64,000 bases of DNA from Limnobacter sp. CACIAM 66H1 (GCF_001601825.1 NZ_LUJK01000002.1:1-64000); one strand, 5' to 3'. Counted from the first letter of the stretch, positions 20,238 to 30,000 are shown. The notes: generated from the sequence alone by a model not told the origin. Made by a program: numbers and translations.

Positions 20238-21548
20238 ATGGAAGTGCTGATTCTGATTGGTCTTATCGTGACCAATGGCTTGTTTGCCATGTCCGAGATT
20301 GCCCTGGTTACCGCCAGAAAGGCCCGGTTGGTGAAGTTGGCTGCAGAAGGCGACAAATCCGCTGCGGTTGCTCTGAAGTTGTCTGAAGATCCCACCAAGT
20401 TTTTGTCAACAGTACAAATTGGCATTACATCGATTGGTGTGTTGAGCGGTATCGTGGGTGAGGCGGTATTGGCCAAGCCACTGGCGCTTTGGTTGCAAAC
20501 CTTCGGCCTGGAAGTGGCAATGACAGACATTGTGTCCACAGCCATTGTGGTTGTTGGTGTTACCTATGTGTCAATTGTGGTCGGTGAACTGGTACCCAAG
20601 CGTTTGGGGCAAATCAGCCCGGAGGTTATCGCCCGCTTGGTGGCAAGGCCCATGCAAATTCTCGCAATTGCTACGCGCCCGTTCGTCATGTTCTTGTCCT
20701 TTTCCACACGTGGTTTGTTGCGCGTCATGGGTGTGAAAGAAAACACCGACAACGGTGTGACCGAGGAAGAAATTCACGCCATGTTGGACGAGGGCTCCGT
20801 TTCGGGCGTGATTGAAAGCAGTGAGCACACCATGCTTCGAAATGTGTTCCGCTTGGACGATCGCCAGCTGGGTTCACTCATGATTCCGCGTTCCGATGTG
20901 TTGTATCTCGACATTCGACTGCCCCAGGAAGAAAATCTGAAGCGTGTGATTGAATCGGAATACTCTCGTTTCCCGGTGGTCGACGGCAACCTGGACAACT
21001 TGATCGGTGTAATTCATGCCAAACAAGCTTTGGCTTATGCTGCACAGGGCAAGATGCCCGACTTTTCAACCAACTTGCAGCAGTGTGTATTTGTGCCTGA
21101 AACCCTGACGGGCATGGAGCTGTTAACCCAGTTCCGCAGCAACAACATGGACATTGCCTTTGTGATCGACGAGTATGGCGAACTTGAAGGCATTGTGACT
21201 CTGCACGATTTAATGGAAGCTTTGACTGGTGAATTCACCCCGCACAACAAGGAAGATTCCTGGGCGGTGCAGCGTGAAGATGGTTCGTGGTTGCTGGATG
21301 GTGCCATTGCCATTCTGGAACTGAAAGACACTTTGAATATCAAGAGTGTGCCGGAAGAAGAAAAAGGCCGTTACCACACCCTGAGTGGCATGGTGATGTT
21401 ACTGACCGGGCGCTTGCCTGCCACCGGAGACACCGTGGATTGGGAAGGTTGGCGATTTGAAGTGGTGGATATGGACCAAAAGCGAATTGACAAAATCCTG
21501 GCCTCGCCGATCAAGGAAGATGGTGCTCAGTCGGATGAGTCTGCTTAA
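20238..21548 (+). CDS. CorC/HlyC family CNNM-CBS transmembrane protein
   Basis: Integral membrane protein of the CNNM/CorC (hemolysin C) family, probably involved in magnesium or cobalt efflux or homeostasis. The 436-residue protein has an N-terminal CNNM (DUF21) domain with membrane helices (residues about 1-185: MEVLILIGLIVTNGLFAMSE, AMTDIVSTAIVVVGVTYVSIV), a CBS pair (about 210-330, including MIPRSDVLYLD and FVIDEYGELEGIVTLHDLMEAL) and a C-terminal CorC/HlyC domain (about 345-425). AAGGAG at 20225-20230 lies 7 bases before the ATG. It stands alone between two terminators. The haemolysin name is historical. Confidence 0.88.
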   Translation: MEVLILIGLIVTNGLFAMSEIALVTARKARLVKLAAEGDKSAAVALKLSEDPTKFLSTVQIGITSIGVLSGIVGEAVLAKPLALWLQTFGLEVAMTDIVSTAIVVVGVTYVSIVVGELVPKRLGQISPEVIARLVARPMQILAIATRPFVMFLSFSTRGLLRVMGVKENTDNGVTEEEIHAMLDEGSVSGVIESSEHTMLRNVFRLDDRQLGSLMIPRSDVLYLDIRLPQEENLKRVIESEYSRFPVVDGNLDNLIGVIHAKQALAYAAQGKMPDFSTNLQQCVFVPETLTGMELLTQFRSNNMDIAFVIDEYGELEGIVTLHDLMEALTGEFTPHNKEDSWAVQREDGSWLLDGAIAILELKDTLNIKSVPEEEKGRYHTLSGMVMLLTGRLPATGDTVDWEGWRFEVVDMDQKRIDKILASPIKEDGAQSDESA

Positions 21549-21581
21549 GACCCTATAAACCGGTAAAAAAAACCATTAAAA

Positions 21582-21609
21582 AAGCCTCAAGGAAACTTGA
21601 GGCTTTTTT
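21582..21609. terminator. Bidirectional intrinsic terminator between corC-like gene and hfaB-like gene
   Basis: AAGCCTCAAG (21582-21591), a GAAA tetraloop and CTTGAGGCTT (21596-21605), with T on the right (to 21609) and a run of A on the left that gives T on the minus strand. It can end both convergent transcripts. Confidence 0.9.
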
Positions 21610-21656
21610 GTTGGTGCGTTGCGTGTTGCTTACTCCGCAACCGTTGTTACCCAGTT

Positions 21657-22811
21657 TTATCGAATCTGTGGGCGACTGCCCCACAGCAGTTTTTCCTGCA
21701 TTTCACGGGTGGTGTTGCTGGTCGATTCCTGCGGTGCACTTTGCGCGTTGCTGCCACTGCCAAACAAGCCTTTCAACTCAGTTACCTCGCTTTGTGATGA
21801 CGCGGTGGAGGCGTTCTCAATGCTTGCTTCGCGAATGATTTCTCCGGTGTAGGGGTCGATCACAATGCTGGGGTCTTGCCCTGCCGAGGTTGAAGCGGGT
21901 GGAGGGGTTAGCACGATTGAATTGTTGCTGCGCTGTTTGGCTGGCGTATTCATGGCGGCTTGATTGCTGCGCAATTCGCCGGGTTTGGCTGTGCTTAATC
22001 TTGCACAGCTTTGTGCTGACAAATTGTTCATCTCGGTCAGCATATTGAACACCGCATGTTCAATCACCATTCGAACACCTTTTTGAATTGGCTCTTGCGT
22101 TCGTTCAGCGGCATTCACATCGACCAGGCCATCGCTGAACAGGCGGAAGTAACCCCCATTCAATTCAGTACCAATAATCTGTTTTTGAAGGCTTTGTATG
22201 TTCACCACTTCAAGTGTTTTGGTATTCACTACACGCAAATCAACGGCCACATTCATGACAAAGTAGCGAGCTGCGGCGCCGATGAAGCGAATGGATGACT
22301 CCAGACTGCCACTGCGAATGTTGTAGTTTACTTCGGTGATGCCCCCCACGATGTGATAGTCAGAGCCTGGCAGCGAACCCGAAAAAATTTGTCGATGTGC
22401 TTTGCTGTCCGGGTTGTCAGTGATCAGCTTGTTGTCAGCGTATTTCAATTCCATGTCGGCAATTGAGGTGTCGAAACGCTCAACCATAGGAACTCCTGTT
22501 TTTGCCAACGCAGAAATCACCATCAACGCTGCGCCTTGTGTGATTCGTTTTCCGTTGACCAGGTCCTCTTTGCCCGTGAAATCACTGACCCGTCCAACAG
22601 CAAAGCGTTTTGCATTGGGACCTCGCCCGCCTATCAGCGGCTTTAGGCATTCCAGTGCCGGGCTGTAGCGGGTTGTGTTTTCCACTACGCTTGCTCCGTC
22701 GAAGGGACTCACGTACTGCGCTTCGCTGAAGGAAGGCAGCGTTGTGCATGCACTGGCCGATGCGGCAAGCACCGAGATAAATGCAGATTTTCGAAGCGGA
22801 TAGCGAAGCAT
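21657..22811 (-). CDS. hfaB: CsgG/HfaB-family outer-membrane lipoprotein secretion pore
   Basis: Homologue of CsgG (curli secretion channel), closest in features to HfaB, the holdfast-anchor lipoprotein of Caulobacter. I start at the ATG at 22811: 384 residues with signal sequence LRKSAFISVLAASASAC, the Cys being the likely lipidation site. The CsgG domain runs from about RFAVGRVSDFTGKEDL to the helical segment IEHAVFNMLTEM and includes ITQGAALMVISALAKTG, the VERFDTS strand and the IRSGSLESSIRFIGAAARYFV pore-strand region. After about residue 285 comes a Ser/Asn/Pro-rich low-complexity tail. It is the last gene of a three-gene unit whose first two genes encode small exported proteins. No csgE or csgF is present. 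Confidence 0.82.
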   Translation of the reverse strand: MLRYPLRKSAFISVLAASASACTTLPSFSEAQYVSPFDGASVVENTTRYSPALECLKPLIGGRGPNAKRFAVGRVSDFTGKEDLVNGKRITQGAALMVISALAKTGVPMVERFDTSIADMELKYADNKLITDNPDSKAHRQIFSGSLPGSDYHIVGGITEVNYNIRSGSLESSIRFIGAAARYFVMNVAVDLRVVNTKTLEVVNIQSLQKQIIGTELNGGYFRLFSDGLVDVNAAERTQEPIQKGVRMVIEHAVFNMLTEMNNLSAQSCARLSTAKPGELRSNQAAMNTPAKQRSNNSIVLTPPPASTSAGQDPSIVIDPYTGEIIREASIENASTASSQSEVTELKGLFGSGSNAQSAPQESTSNTTREMQEKLLWGSRPQIR

Positions 22812-22851
22812 AGTGGGCCTTTTGTATTCAAGAGCAGTAAGTGACTTTGGA

Positions 22852-23172
22852 TCAGAAGCCGCCATCAATCGTGGCGTTCTGAGCGCCATTGTTGATTTGT
22901 GTGGCATTAATGACAACGGTGTTGTTGTTGCCGTCGGTTTGTACATTGATCAAGTTGCCGATTGCGGTGGCGGCGAACCCCCAGCCTGGAGAGTCAACTT
23001 GGGTGCGGTTGAAATTCGCGTCGCGGCGAGTGCCGGCGGGTGAGTCAATGTCAGTCACGCTGCGCATTCCGAACGGTGTTTCGAATGAGCTGACGTTGCC
23101 TTCAAAGGTTTGAGCATTTGCGCTGCTGAGCCCAAGGGCCAGTGTGGCTATACAAAGCTTGACTGTTTTCAT
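22852..23172 (-). CDS. hfaA: HfaA-like small exported protein (curli/holdfast-anchor-like)
   Basis: 106-residue protein with a clear signal peptide (MKTVKLCIATLALGLSSANA), starting at the ATG at 23172; the frame continues upstream to 23268 without a plausible start. The mature part is rich in Asn, Gly and Thr, has the SSFETPFGMRS segment near its start as in HfaA-type proteins, and ends in a repeat-like stretch with AIGNLINVQTDGNNNTVV and ATQINNGAQNATI. The Q-x-N motif there recalls curlin repeats and recurs in the neighbouring gene. Likely an exported subunit of the HfaB/CsgG-like pore encoded 40 bp downstream. Function is inferred. Confidence 0.65.
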   Translation of the reverse strand: MKTVKLCIATLALGLSSANAQTFEGNVSSFETPFGMRSVTDIDSPAGTRRDANFNRTQVDSPGWGFAATAIGNLINVQTDGNNNTVVINATQINNGAQNATIDGGF

Positions 23173-23268
23173 TCGATGTTTTCCTAGAGGTTTCCGGGCG
23201 GGGCAGGTTGAGAAATTGCCCCGAGCGACCATTGGCTGTAAGTTGTCGCCCGAGGCAAAAAAGTTCAA

Positions 23269-23856
23269 TTAAGGACGTGCGCTGCCAATTGAAATGTTGT
23301 TGCCAACTGCAGTGGCAGAAGCGGTCAGGCGTGTGGGATCCCAGCGATATTCTGCGACGGCCACGTTGTCGCTGACATTGCATTGGGCCACTGACAATTC
23401 GGCCAGGCTGGTGTTGTCGAGGTTCAGGCTGAAGTTGTTGCCAATTGAAACTGCTTCTACAAGGACTTCGCCGGTTTTTGATGTGCTGCGCTGGGACAGG
23501 TTGACTGACGCCAGTTGATCGCCATAGTTGCTTTGGGACACATGGCGAACAGGTACTTTGGATGATGAACTGAGAGAAATGGCAATGTTGTTGCCCACAG
23601 CCTGGGCTGAACCGGTGATATCGCCGTTGTCGCGCATGACCACGTTTTTCAGATCAACGATTGCAGCATTGGTGCCGGTGTTGCTTTGAATATAAATGCC
23701 GTTGTGGTTTGGGCTGAGGTAATAGCTGCTGTCAAATTCAACATTGGCATCGACTTCAACTTGGCAGTCATTGCCTTGACAGGTGGCGAGCGCAACTGAG
23801 TGCATGGACAACAATGCAGCCAGAATGGACAAGGATTTAAGGGATTGCTTCAACAT
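23269..23856 (-). CDS. Secreted GNN/QxN-repeat protein, probable partner of the HfaB-like pore
   Basis: 195 residues from the ATG at 23856 with a signal peptide (KQSLKSLSILAALLSMHSVALA). The mature protein has three copies of a motif of the form A-x-[AS]-[VI]-G-N-N (AVGNNIAI, SIGNNFSL, AVGNNISI), the first two each followed by a strand pair ending in an N-rich turn (VSQSNYGDQLASV and VAQCNVSDNVAVA). The spacing, about 47-60 residues, suggests a beta-solenoid or amyloid-like fold. Three Cys are present (two in ATCQGNDCQ). By position it could be the counterpart of hfaD, but I cannot show homology. First gene of the unit; its upstream region is shared with divergent nadA. Confidence 0.6.
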   Translation of the reverse strand: MLKQSLKSLSILAALLSMHSVALATCQGNDCQVEVDANVEFDSSYYLSPNHNGIYIQSNTGTNAAIVDLKNVVMRDNGDITGSAQAVGNNIAISLSSSSKVPVRHVSQSNYGDQLASVNLSQRSTSKTGEVLVEAVSIGNNFSLNLDNTSLAELSVAQCNVSDNVAVAEYRWDPTRLTASATAVGNNISIGSARP

Positions 23857-24065
23857 GTGGAGTGCTCCAAGAGTATTGATGAGGGCTAAAAAGACAACGT
23901 GCTTCGGGCATTTGGGCAACGAGCGCTGTCGCATTAATGAAAATGCTTCCCTTGAGTGACTGGGGTCGCTCGAAAGTTCAGATCGCCCTTCGTTCTGGAT
24001 TCCCGGGATTTTCTGGGGCCAAGGGAGTAAAATGCTGGCTTTCCTTGTCACTTACCGAGTGTTCC

Positions 24066-25217
24066 GTGAATCAAGTAGACATCAAGCCCGTAGAGTTCGA
24101 TTTGCCCTCACAGGCCAGCCCCTCCACCAGTTGTAAACCGTCCCAGGCTTGGGCTCGTGTTCCGCAGCAGCCCGGACCCGATGAAAGGGCCGCCTTGAAG
24201 GCGGAGATCAAGGCTTTGCTAAAAGCCCGTGATGCGGTGTTGGTGGCGCATTATTATGTGGATTCCGAGTTGCAGGATCTGGCTGAAGAAACTGGCGGTT
24301 GTGTCTCTGATTCCCTGGAAATGGCGCGTTTTGGGCGCGAGAGCAAGCAGCAGAACCTGGTGGTGGCGGGCGTGCGATTCATGGGGGAGACCAGCAAGAT
24401 TTTGAACCCCGAGAAGCGTGTGTTCATGCCAGACCTGGATGCCACTTGTTCACTGGACCTGGGATGCCCCTCCGAAGAATTCAATTCGTTTTGTGATCAA
24501 CACCCCGATCGCACGGTGGTGGTGTATGCCAACACCAGTGCGGCTGTGAAAGCACGCGCAGACTGGATGGTGACTTCCAGTATTGCCTTGGACATCGTGG
24601 GCCATTTGCATGCACAGGGGAAAAAGCTGATTTGGGCACCTGATCGGCATTTGGGGCAATACATTCAAAAACAGACTGGCGCCGATATGTTGCTGTGGCA
24701 GGGCTCCTGTCTGGTACATGACGAATTCAAGGCCGAAGAACTCAAGATGCTAAAAGCCCAGCACCCGCAGGCCATGGTGTTGGTGCACCCGGAATCACCC
24801 GCCGATGTGGTTGCATTGGCCGATGTGGTGGGTTCGACCACTCAGCTGATCAAGGCCACGCAAACCCCGGGTGTGGATACCTATATTGTGGCCACTGACA
24901 ACGGCATTCTTCATAAAATGCGTCAGTTCGCACCGGGTAAAACCTTGATTGAAGCGCCTACCGCAGGTAATTCAGCCACTTGCAAAAGCTGCGCCCATTG
25001 CCCCTGGATGGCCATGAATGGTTTGAAAAACCTGCGCGATGTATTGAAGACCGGGTTTGATACTGGCCTGGGCGAGGTGCATGTGGACGCCGCGCTGGGC
25101 CAACAGGCTTACCGCTGCATCGACCGAATGCTGGATTTCGCGAAAACACATGGTATTTCAGGGCCGCGTGGTCAGGGTCGCCTGGAACAGGCGCACAAGG
25201 GAGTGGGTCCAGCATGA
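24066..25217 (+). CDS. nadA: NadA, quinolinate synthase
   Basis: 4Fe-4S enzyme that condenses iminoaspartate with DHAP to quinolinate, in de novo NAD synthesis. It contains the [23 protein letters not shown] region, the [14 protein letters not shown] segment, [10 protein letters not shown] and the C-terminal [10 protein letters not shown], which supply the cluster cysteines. The open frame starts at 23937, but the first 43 residues are unlike NadA, so I use the GTG at 24066 (383 residues); the exact start is uncertain. Its stop overlaps the nadC ATG (ATGA, 25214-25217). Confidence 0.93.
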   Translation: MNQVDIKPVEFDLPSQASPSTSCKPSQAWARVPQQPGPDERAALKAEIKALLKARDAVLVAHYYVDSELQDLAEETGGCVSDSLEMARFGRESKQQNLVVAGVRFMGETSKILNPEKRVFMPDLDATCSLDLGCPSEEFNSFCDQHPDRTVVVYANTSAAVKARADWMVTSSIALDIVGHLHAQGKKLIWAPDRHLGQYIQKQTGADMLLWQGSCLVHDEFKAEELKMLKAQHPQAMVLVHPESPADVVALADVVGSTTQLIKATQTPGVDTYIVATDNGILHKMRQFAPGKTLIEAPTAGNSATCKSCAHCPWMAMNGLKNLRDVLKTGFDTGLGEVHVDAALGQQAYRCIDRMLDFAKTHGISGPRGQGRLEQAHKGVGPA

Positions 25218-26081
25218 GCCGCTCAGAACTCTTTCAATCGTTTGGACCCGCGCTTGAGCTGGCTTTGCTAAAAAAATGTGCATGATGCCATTGCCGAGGA
25301 CATGGGCAATACTGACTGGACCGGTTTATTGGTGCCAGAGGGCAAGCGATGCAGGGCGCAGCTACTGTGCCGTGACAAAGCGGTGGTGTGTGGACAGGAC
25401 TGGTTCAACGGTGTGTTTAACGCACTGTGCCCGGATGCCTTGGTGCGTTGGCAAGTGCCGGAAGGGTATGAAGTTCAGGCTGGCACGGTGGTGTGTGAGA
25501 TTGATGCCCTGGCCCGTCCACTGTTGACCGCCGAGCGATCTGCGATGAATTATTTGCAGCTGCTTTCCGCAGTGGCTACCCGAACACGCCATTTTGTACG
25601 CCTGATCGAGGGTACCAAGGCATCGATCCTGGATACCCGAAAAACCCTGCCGGGTATGCGTTTGGCGCAGAAGTATGCAGTGCGTGTAGGGGGCGGTTTG
25701 AATCAGCGTTTGGCGTTGTATGACGGTATTTTGATCAAGGAAAACCACATTGCTGCCGCAGGGGGAATTGCTCCGGTTCTGGCCAATGCCGATGCTTTGG
25801 GTGCGCCGCATGTGAGTGTGCAAATCGAAGTTGAAAGTCTGGTTCAGCTTGAAGAAGCCTTGCAGGCCGGTGCCAAGTCAGTGTTGCTGGACAACTTTGG
25901 ACTGGAAGCCATGCGTGTGGCCGTTGAGGTGAACAAAGGCAGGGCCATTCTGGAGGCCTCGGGCGGAGTAAATGAGCACACGGTGCGTGCCATTGCCGAG
26001 ACCGGTGTTGATCGAATTTCGATCGGGTCGTTAACAAAAGACATCACGGCGGTGGACTTCTCGCTTCGAGTTCTGGACTAA
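25214..26081 (+). CDS. nadC: NadC, nicotinate-nucleotide pyrophosphorylase, with a +1 frameshift at an A7 run
   Basis: Converts quinolinate and PRPP to nicotinate mononucleotide. The natural start is the ATG at 25214, overlapping nadA; its frame reads [21 protein letters not shown] and stops at 25283-25285. The rest of NadC continues in the +1 frame ([16 protein letters not shown]..., open to 26081). The two frames meet at seven A (25270-25276); six A would join them as ...[15 protein letters not shown], a normal NadC N-terminus. Motifs after the shift are intact: [33 protein letters not shown] and LIKENH. Either a sequencing or assembly error, a real mutation, or slippage at the A run; an internal GTG at 25278 could still yield 267 residues. 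Confidence 0.85.
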
Positions 26082-26199
26082 GCGCGAATTGCTGTTTTTT
26101 AGTCCACTGCCGAGCATGCCATCTACATTCGCCGATGGGGAGATAAACATGCTCAGGGTGGGCCATGAATACCCGCCGGGTTGCCAATAAAAACCGCTT

Positions 26200-27801
26200 T
26201 CACTTCTTCTTCGGTCGTTGTAGCACAGTGGGAAATGCCTTCGGCAGAGTGCCCGGATAGTCAGCGCTGAAATGCAGACCACGGCTTTCCTTGCGGCTTA
26301 GTGCGCTTGTTACGATCAAATCGGCCACATCCACCAGGTTGCGTAATTCGAGCAAATCGCGGCTGACACGGAAGTTGCTGTAAAACTCCAGAATCTCCTC
26401 ACGAAGCAACTGGATACGGTGCTGGGCGCGTTCCAAGCGTTTGTCGGTTCTCACAATACCCACGTAGTTCCACATGGTCTGGCGAAGTTCAGCCCAGTTG
26501 TGGGAAATCACCACTTCCTCATCCGGATCGGTAACCCGGCTTTCATCCCAATCGGGCAAACCCATGGTTTCGCGGTGTGGTTTGGTCAAAATATGATTGG
26601 CGGCGGCTTGCCCCAGCACTACGCACTCCAGCAAGCTGTTGCTGGCCAGACGATTGGCACCGTGCAGGCCGGTGTAGGCGGTTTCGCCCACGGCATACAG
26701 CCCGGGAATGTCAGTGCGGGCGTTGTGATCGGTCACCACGCCACCGCAAGTGTAATGCGCTGCTGGCACGACAGGGATACCTTGCTTGGTGATGTCGATA
26801 CCCAGTTCGAGACAGCGTTTGTAGATGGTGGGGAAATGTTTTTTCAGTTTCTCTGCCGGTTCGTGACTGATGTCCAGGTATACGCAATCCAGGCCGCGTT
26901 TTTTCATTTCAAAGTCAATGGCGCGCGCCACGACATCGCGCGGTGCAAGTTCCGCCCTTTCGTCGTGCTCGGGCATGAAGCGTGTGCCATCGGGCAGTTT
27001 CAGCAAACCACCTTCGCCTCGCACTGCTTCGGTAATCAAAAAGCTTTTGGCGTAAGGATGGTACAGGCAGGTGGGGTGAAACTGGATGAACTCCATATTG
27101 GCAATTCGACAGCCTGCCCGCCAGGCCATCGCGATGCCGTCACCTGTGGCTGTGTCGGGGTTGGTGGTGTAGTTGTACACTTTGCCCGCCCCGCCGCAGG
27201 CGAGCACGATGTACGGGCAGGTCAGGGTGAGTACGCGTTGCGATTGCTCGTCGAGAATATAGGCGCCCAGGATACCGGCTTTTTTCTCGCTCAGCCGGTC
27301 ACCGGTGATCAGGTCGATCACCATGTGGTGCTCAAACAATTGAATGTTGGGGTGGTTGCGCGCTTTGGCTTCCAGCGTGGTTTGTACCGCGTCGCCTGTA
27401 GCATCGGCCACATGCAGAATTCGCCTGCGGCTGTGCCCGCCTTCCCGGGTCAGGTGGAATCCGTTGGGTTCGGTGTTGCTGGGGCCTTCTTCGTCTTCGC
27501 GCGAGAAGGGCACCCCCTGTTCAACCAGCCAGTCAATCGATTTCGATGCATTTTCCAGAATGAACTGCACTGCATCCCGTTCACACAGGCCACCACCGGC
27601 GACCAGGGTGTCTTGCACATGTTCGGCCACGCTATCAGCCGGGTCGCGCACCGCGGCAATGCCGCCTTGGGCCCAACGGCTTGCCGAGTCGGAAACCGAG
27701 CGTTTGCAAACAATGGCCACTTTGAGTTTGTCGGCCAATTGCAAGGCGGTGGTGAGTCCAGCCAAACCACTGCCAATGATGGCGACATCGAACTGTTTCA
27801 T
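26200..27801 (-). CDS. nadB: NadB, L-aspartate oxidase
   Basis: FAD enzyme that oxidises aspartate to iminoaspartate, the substrate of NadA. It starts with the FAD-binding motif [16 protein letters not shown], and has [10 protein letters not shown], the active-site segment [15 protein letters not shown] and the [23 protein letters not shown] region typical of the succinate dehydrogenase/fumarate reductase flavoprotein family. I use the ATG at 27801 (533 residues); a GTG two codons upstream is also open. It is convergent with nadA-nadC across 118 bp. Confidence 0.95.
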   Translation of the reverse strand: MKQFDVAIIGSGLAGLTTALQLADKLKVAIVCKRSVSDSASRWAQGGIAAVRDPADSVAEHVQDTLVAGGGLCERDAVQFILENASKSIDWLVEQGVPFSREDEEGPSNTEPNGFHLTREGGHSRRRILHVADATGDAVQTTLEAKARNHPNIQLFEHHMVIDLITGDRLSEKKAGILGAYILDEQSQRVLTLTCPYIVLACGGAGKVYNYTTNPDTATGDGIAMAWRAGCRIANMEFIQFHPTCLYHPYAKSFLITEAVRGEGGLLKLPDGTRFMPEHDERAELAPRDVVARAIDFEMKKRGLDCVYLDISHEPAEKLKKHFPTIYKRCLELGIDITKQGIPVVPAAHYTCGGVVTDHNARTDIPGLYAVGETAYTGLHGANRLASNSLLECVVLGQAAANHILTKPHRETMGLPDWDESRVTDPDEEVVISHNWAELRQTMWNYVGIVRTDKRLERAQHRIQLLREEILEFYSNFRVSRDLLELRNLVDVADLIVTSALSRKESRGLHFSADYPGTLPKAFPTVLQRPKKK

Positions 27802-27906
27802 TTTCACGGTGATGCTTTGAATGTGTGAATTGTCATGCCCACATCATATCGAAGCAGACGGGACTCGGGTCAAATACAACCAAATTTGACGCGGTATTTG
27901 AACGCT

Positions 27907-29910
27907 TTAGAGGTGTTGAACCAGCTGGTCGTGGTTACCCACCAGGTGTTTCAGTTTGAATTCCTCAAACGGCATGGGTTTGGACAACCAGAAGCCTTGG
28001 ACATAATCGGCCCCCAGTTTTTTGACCAATTCGTATTCAGACTGGGTTTCCACGCCTTCAGTGGTGACCAGCAAGCCCATGATGTGGCCCATTTCGATGG
28101 TGGATTCAAGAATGATCTGTCCATCCATGTCCAGGTCTGCGCCCTGCACCAGTGAGCGGTCAATTTTCAACTCGGTGACCGGGAAGCGTTTCAGATAGGC
28201 CAGAGAGGAGTAGCCAGTGCCAAAGTCGTCCACCGCGATCTGAAAATGCATGGCGGCCAGTTGATTGAGTGCGTCCAAGGCCTGTTCGGGATCCCGCATG
28301 GCGGCGCTTTCAGTGATTTCCAGCACGATGTGGCGAGAGGCCTCCGGTTGCTGTTCATGCATGTGGTGCATGAAATCAATCAGTCCGGAGTCTTCGAGGT
28401 CCATGGCCGAAAGGTTGAGCGACAGCCTGATGTTTTGATTGGCACAAAGATTGATGATGGCGTAGGTTTGTTTGATCACCAGGCGAGTGATGTCGCGGAT
28501 CATGCCGGTTTGCTCGGCAAGTTCAATAAAGGCGCCTGGTGCAATCAAGCCATGAACAGGGTGGTTCCAGCGCAACAACACTTCTGCCTGGTTAATGTTG
28601 TTGGTGCGCAGGTTTAATTTGGGTTGAAAAAACAGGCAAAACTCGTTGTCAATGATTGCTTTGCGCAGTTGCGCAATCAGTTCAAGGCGATTGGCTGAGC
28701 GCTGTTCAAGCCGAGCCTCGAAAACGATGTTGGTCTGGCGTGTTTTCTTGGCCAGTTGGCGTGCGATTTCTGCCCGGCGCATGAGTGTTTCAGGGCATTG
28801 GCCATGTTCAGGATAATGTGCAAGGCCAGCGTGGCTTTGAATGTCCAGTTGATAGTTTTGTACGCGCAGTGAGCCCTGTAAAATACGCTTTAATGTGTGT
28901 TTTTTCAGCATGCTTTCCAGCAGTTTTCGTGGCATTAGCATGCAGAAGATATTGCCTTCGAGTCTGGCAATGACGAGGTTTTCACGGCAAATGCGACTGG
29001 CCTTGCGTGCCACTTTGACCAAGACCTTGTCCGCAACATCGTGCCCAAGTACCTCGTTAATGCTGTCGAGGTTATCGATGCCCCAAATCAAAATACTCAA
29101 TGGTTCACGTGCGCATTGTGTGCGCTCTCGCAAGGCAAGCGTCAAATAGGCGCGGTTGTCCAGTCCGGTCAATTGATCTTTGTAGGCAGTGCGACGAATC
29201 ACCTTGTCACGTTCTTGCAGACTTTTTGCCATCCGGTTGAATGTGGACGCCAATTGGTTGATTTCGCGGATGGAGCTGTCGGGAAGGCGCCAGTCGTAAT
29301 TACCTTCAGCCATAAGTTGGGCGCTGGTGGTGATTTCCCCCAAGGGGTGCGTGATGGACTGGCTGATCCAGCGGCTGCACAAGGTACTGATCAGCAATAC
29401 CAGCACAGCAAGGCCAAGTGCCTCTTCGGCCCGCATGCTGAGTGGTGTGCTGCTTGTCGAGTGCGTGGCCCACAAGGTAATCGTTTGGTGTGTGGCCTGC
29501 TCGCGAGGCAGCCTTGCCTGGAGTGCATGCAGGCGTACACCGTTTTCACACTTGAATCGATGAATTCTCGATGCCGAGGGGGGGTGGGAAGGTTCGCAAT
29601 CTTTAGGCCAGTGCAAGGTGCCTTGCGCATCTTCCAGATCGCCAGAGTGGTAATACACCGGCGTCATGGCCAGGGTGTGGTCGTGCCCCGAGTGGTCGGT
29701 GTGATCAATGGCCTGTGCTTTTGCGGTAAGCAGTTGGTCCATACGTTCAGCCAGTTGCTCACTGATCTGATTATTCAAAATGGCATAGATGCACAGGGAC
29801 AGTGCCAGCAAAGCGGTAATGCAAACCAGTAAAGCGCGTGAGTGAAGCGAAATGATGCCGCTGTTGGCAATGAGTGCACGCAACAGCCCGATTTTTTGCG
29901 ATGAAAGCAT
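27907..29910 (-). CDS. Membrane HAMP-GGDEF(degenerate)-EAL c-di-GMP phosphodiesterase
   Basis: 667-residue inner-membrane protein. TM1 is about residues 27-45, then a periplasmic domain (about 46-160) with a His-rich HTDHSGHDH stretch and two Cys, TM2 about 164-180, a HAMP-like segment, a GGDEF domain whose signature is EGNIF (318-322) and so cannot make c-di-GMP, and an EAL domain (about 405-660). The EAL motif reads EVL (443-445). Other phosphodiesterase residues are kept: LNLS, EITE, DDFGTGYSS (561-569), KIDRS, and the Glu of TTEGVE. So it probably degrades c-di-GMP, perhaps with the degenerate domain as a GTP sensor. It stands alone between nadB and trmB. Confidence 0.85.
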   Translation of the reverse strand: MLSSQKIGLLRALIANSGIISLHSRALLVCITALLALSLCIYAILNNQISEQLAERMDQLLTAKAQAIDHTDHSGHDHTLAMTPVYYHSGDLEDAQGTLHWPKDCEPSHPPSASRIHRFKCENGVRLHALQARLPREQATHQTITLWATHSTSSTPLSMRAEEALGLAVLVLLISTLCSRWISQSITHPLGEITTSAQLMAEGNYDWRLPDSSIREINQLASTFNRMAKSLQERDKVIRRTAYKDQLTGLDNRAYLTLALRERTQCAREPLSILIWGIDNLDSINEVLGHDVADKVLVKVARKASRICRENLVIARLEGNIFCMLMPRKLLESMLKKHTLKRILQGSLRVQNYQLDIQSHAGLAHYPEHGQCPETLMRRAEIARQLAKKTRQTNIVFEARLEQRSANRLELIAQLRKAIIDNEFCLFFQPKLNLRTNNINQAEVLLRWNHPVHGLIAPGAFIELAEQTGMIRDITRLVIKQTYAIINLCANQNIRLSLNLSAMDLEDSGLIDFMHHMHEQQPEASRHIVLEITESAAMRDPEQALDALNQLAAMHFQIAVDDFGTGYSSLAYLKRFPVTELKIDRSLVQGADLDMDGQIILESTIEMGHIMGLLVTTEGVETQSEYELVKKLGADYVQGFWLSKPMPFEEFKLKHLVGNHDQLVQHL

Positions 29911-30000
29911 GCCGTGTTGAATTTGCGGGATTGAGCCTGATTAAAGCAAATTCAGAGACGGCTCGGCATACCGCAAGAGGGGAGGTCTGTTTGAGCCGTA

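Noticed and set aside
25276-25527. -1-frame ORF at the nadC A7 run as a programmed -1 frameshift product
   Set aside because: A -1 shift would enter a frame that is not NadC; the NadC continuation is in +1. The slippery heptamer idea therefore does not explain the data.
26419-27828. 469-residue open frame on the plus strand across nadB
   Set aside because: It lies wholly antisense to nadB, which has clear FAD and active-site motifs; the long frame follows from codon bias of the real gene and has no motif of its own.
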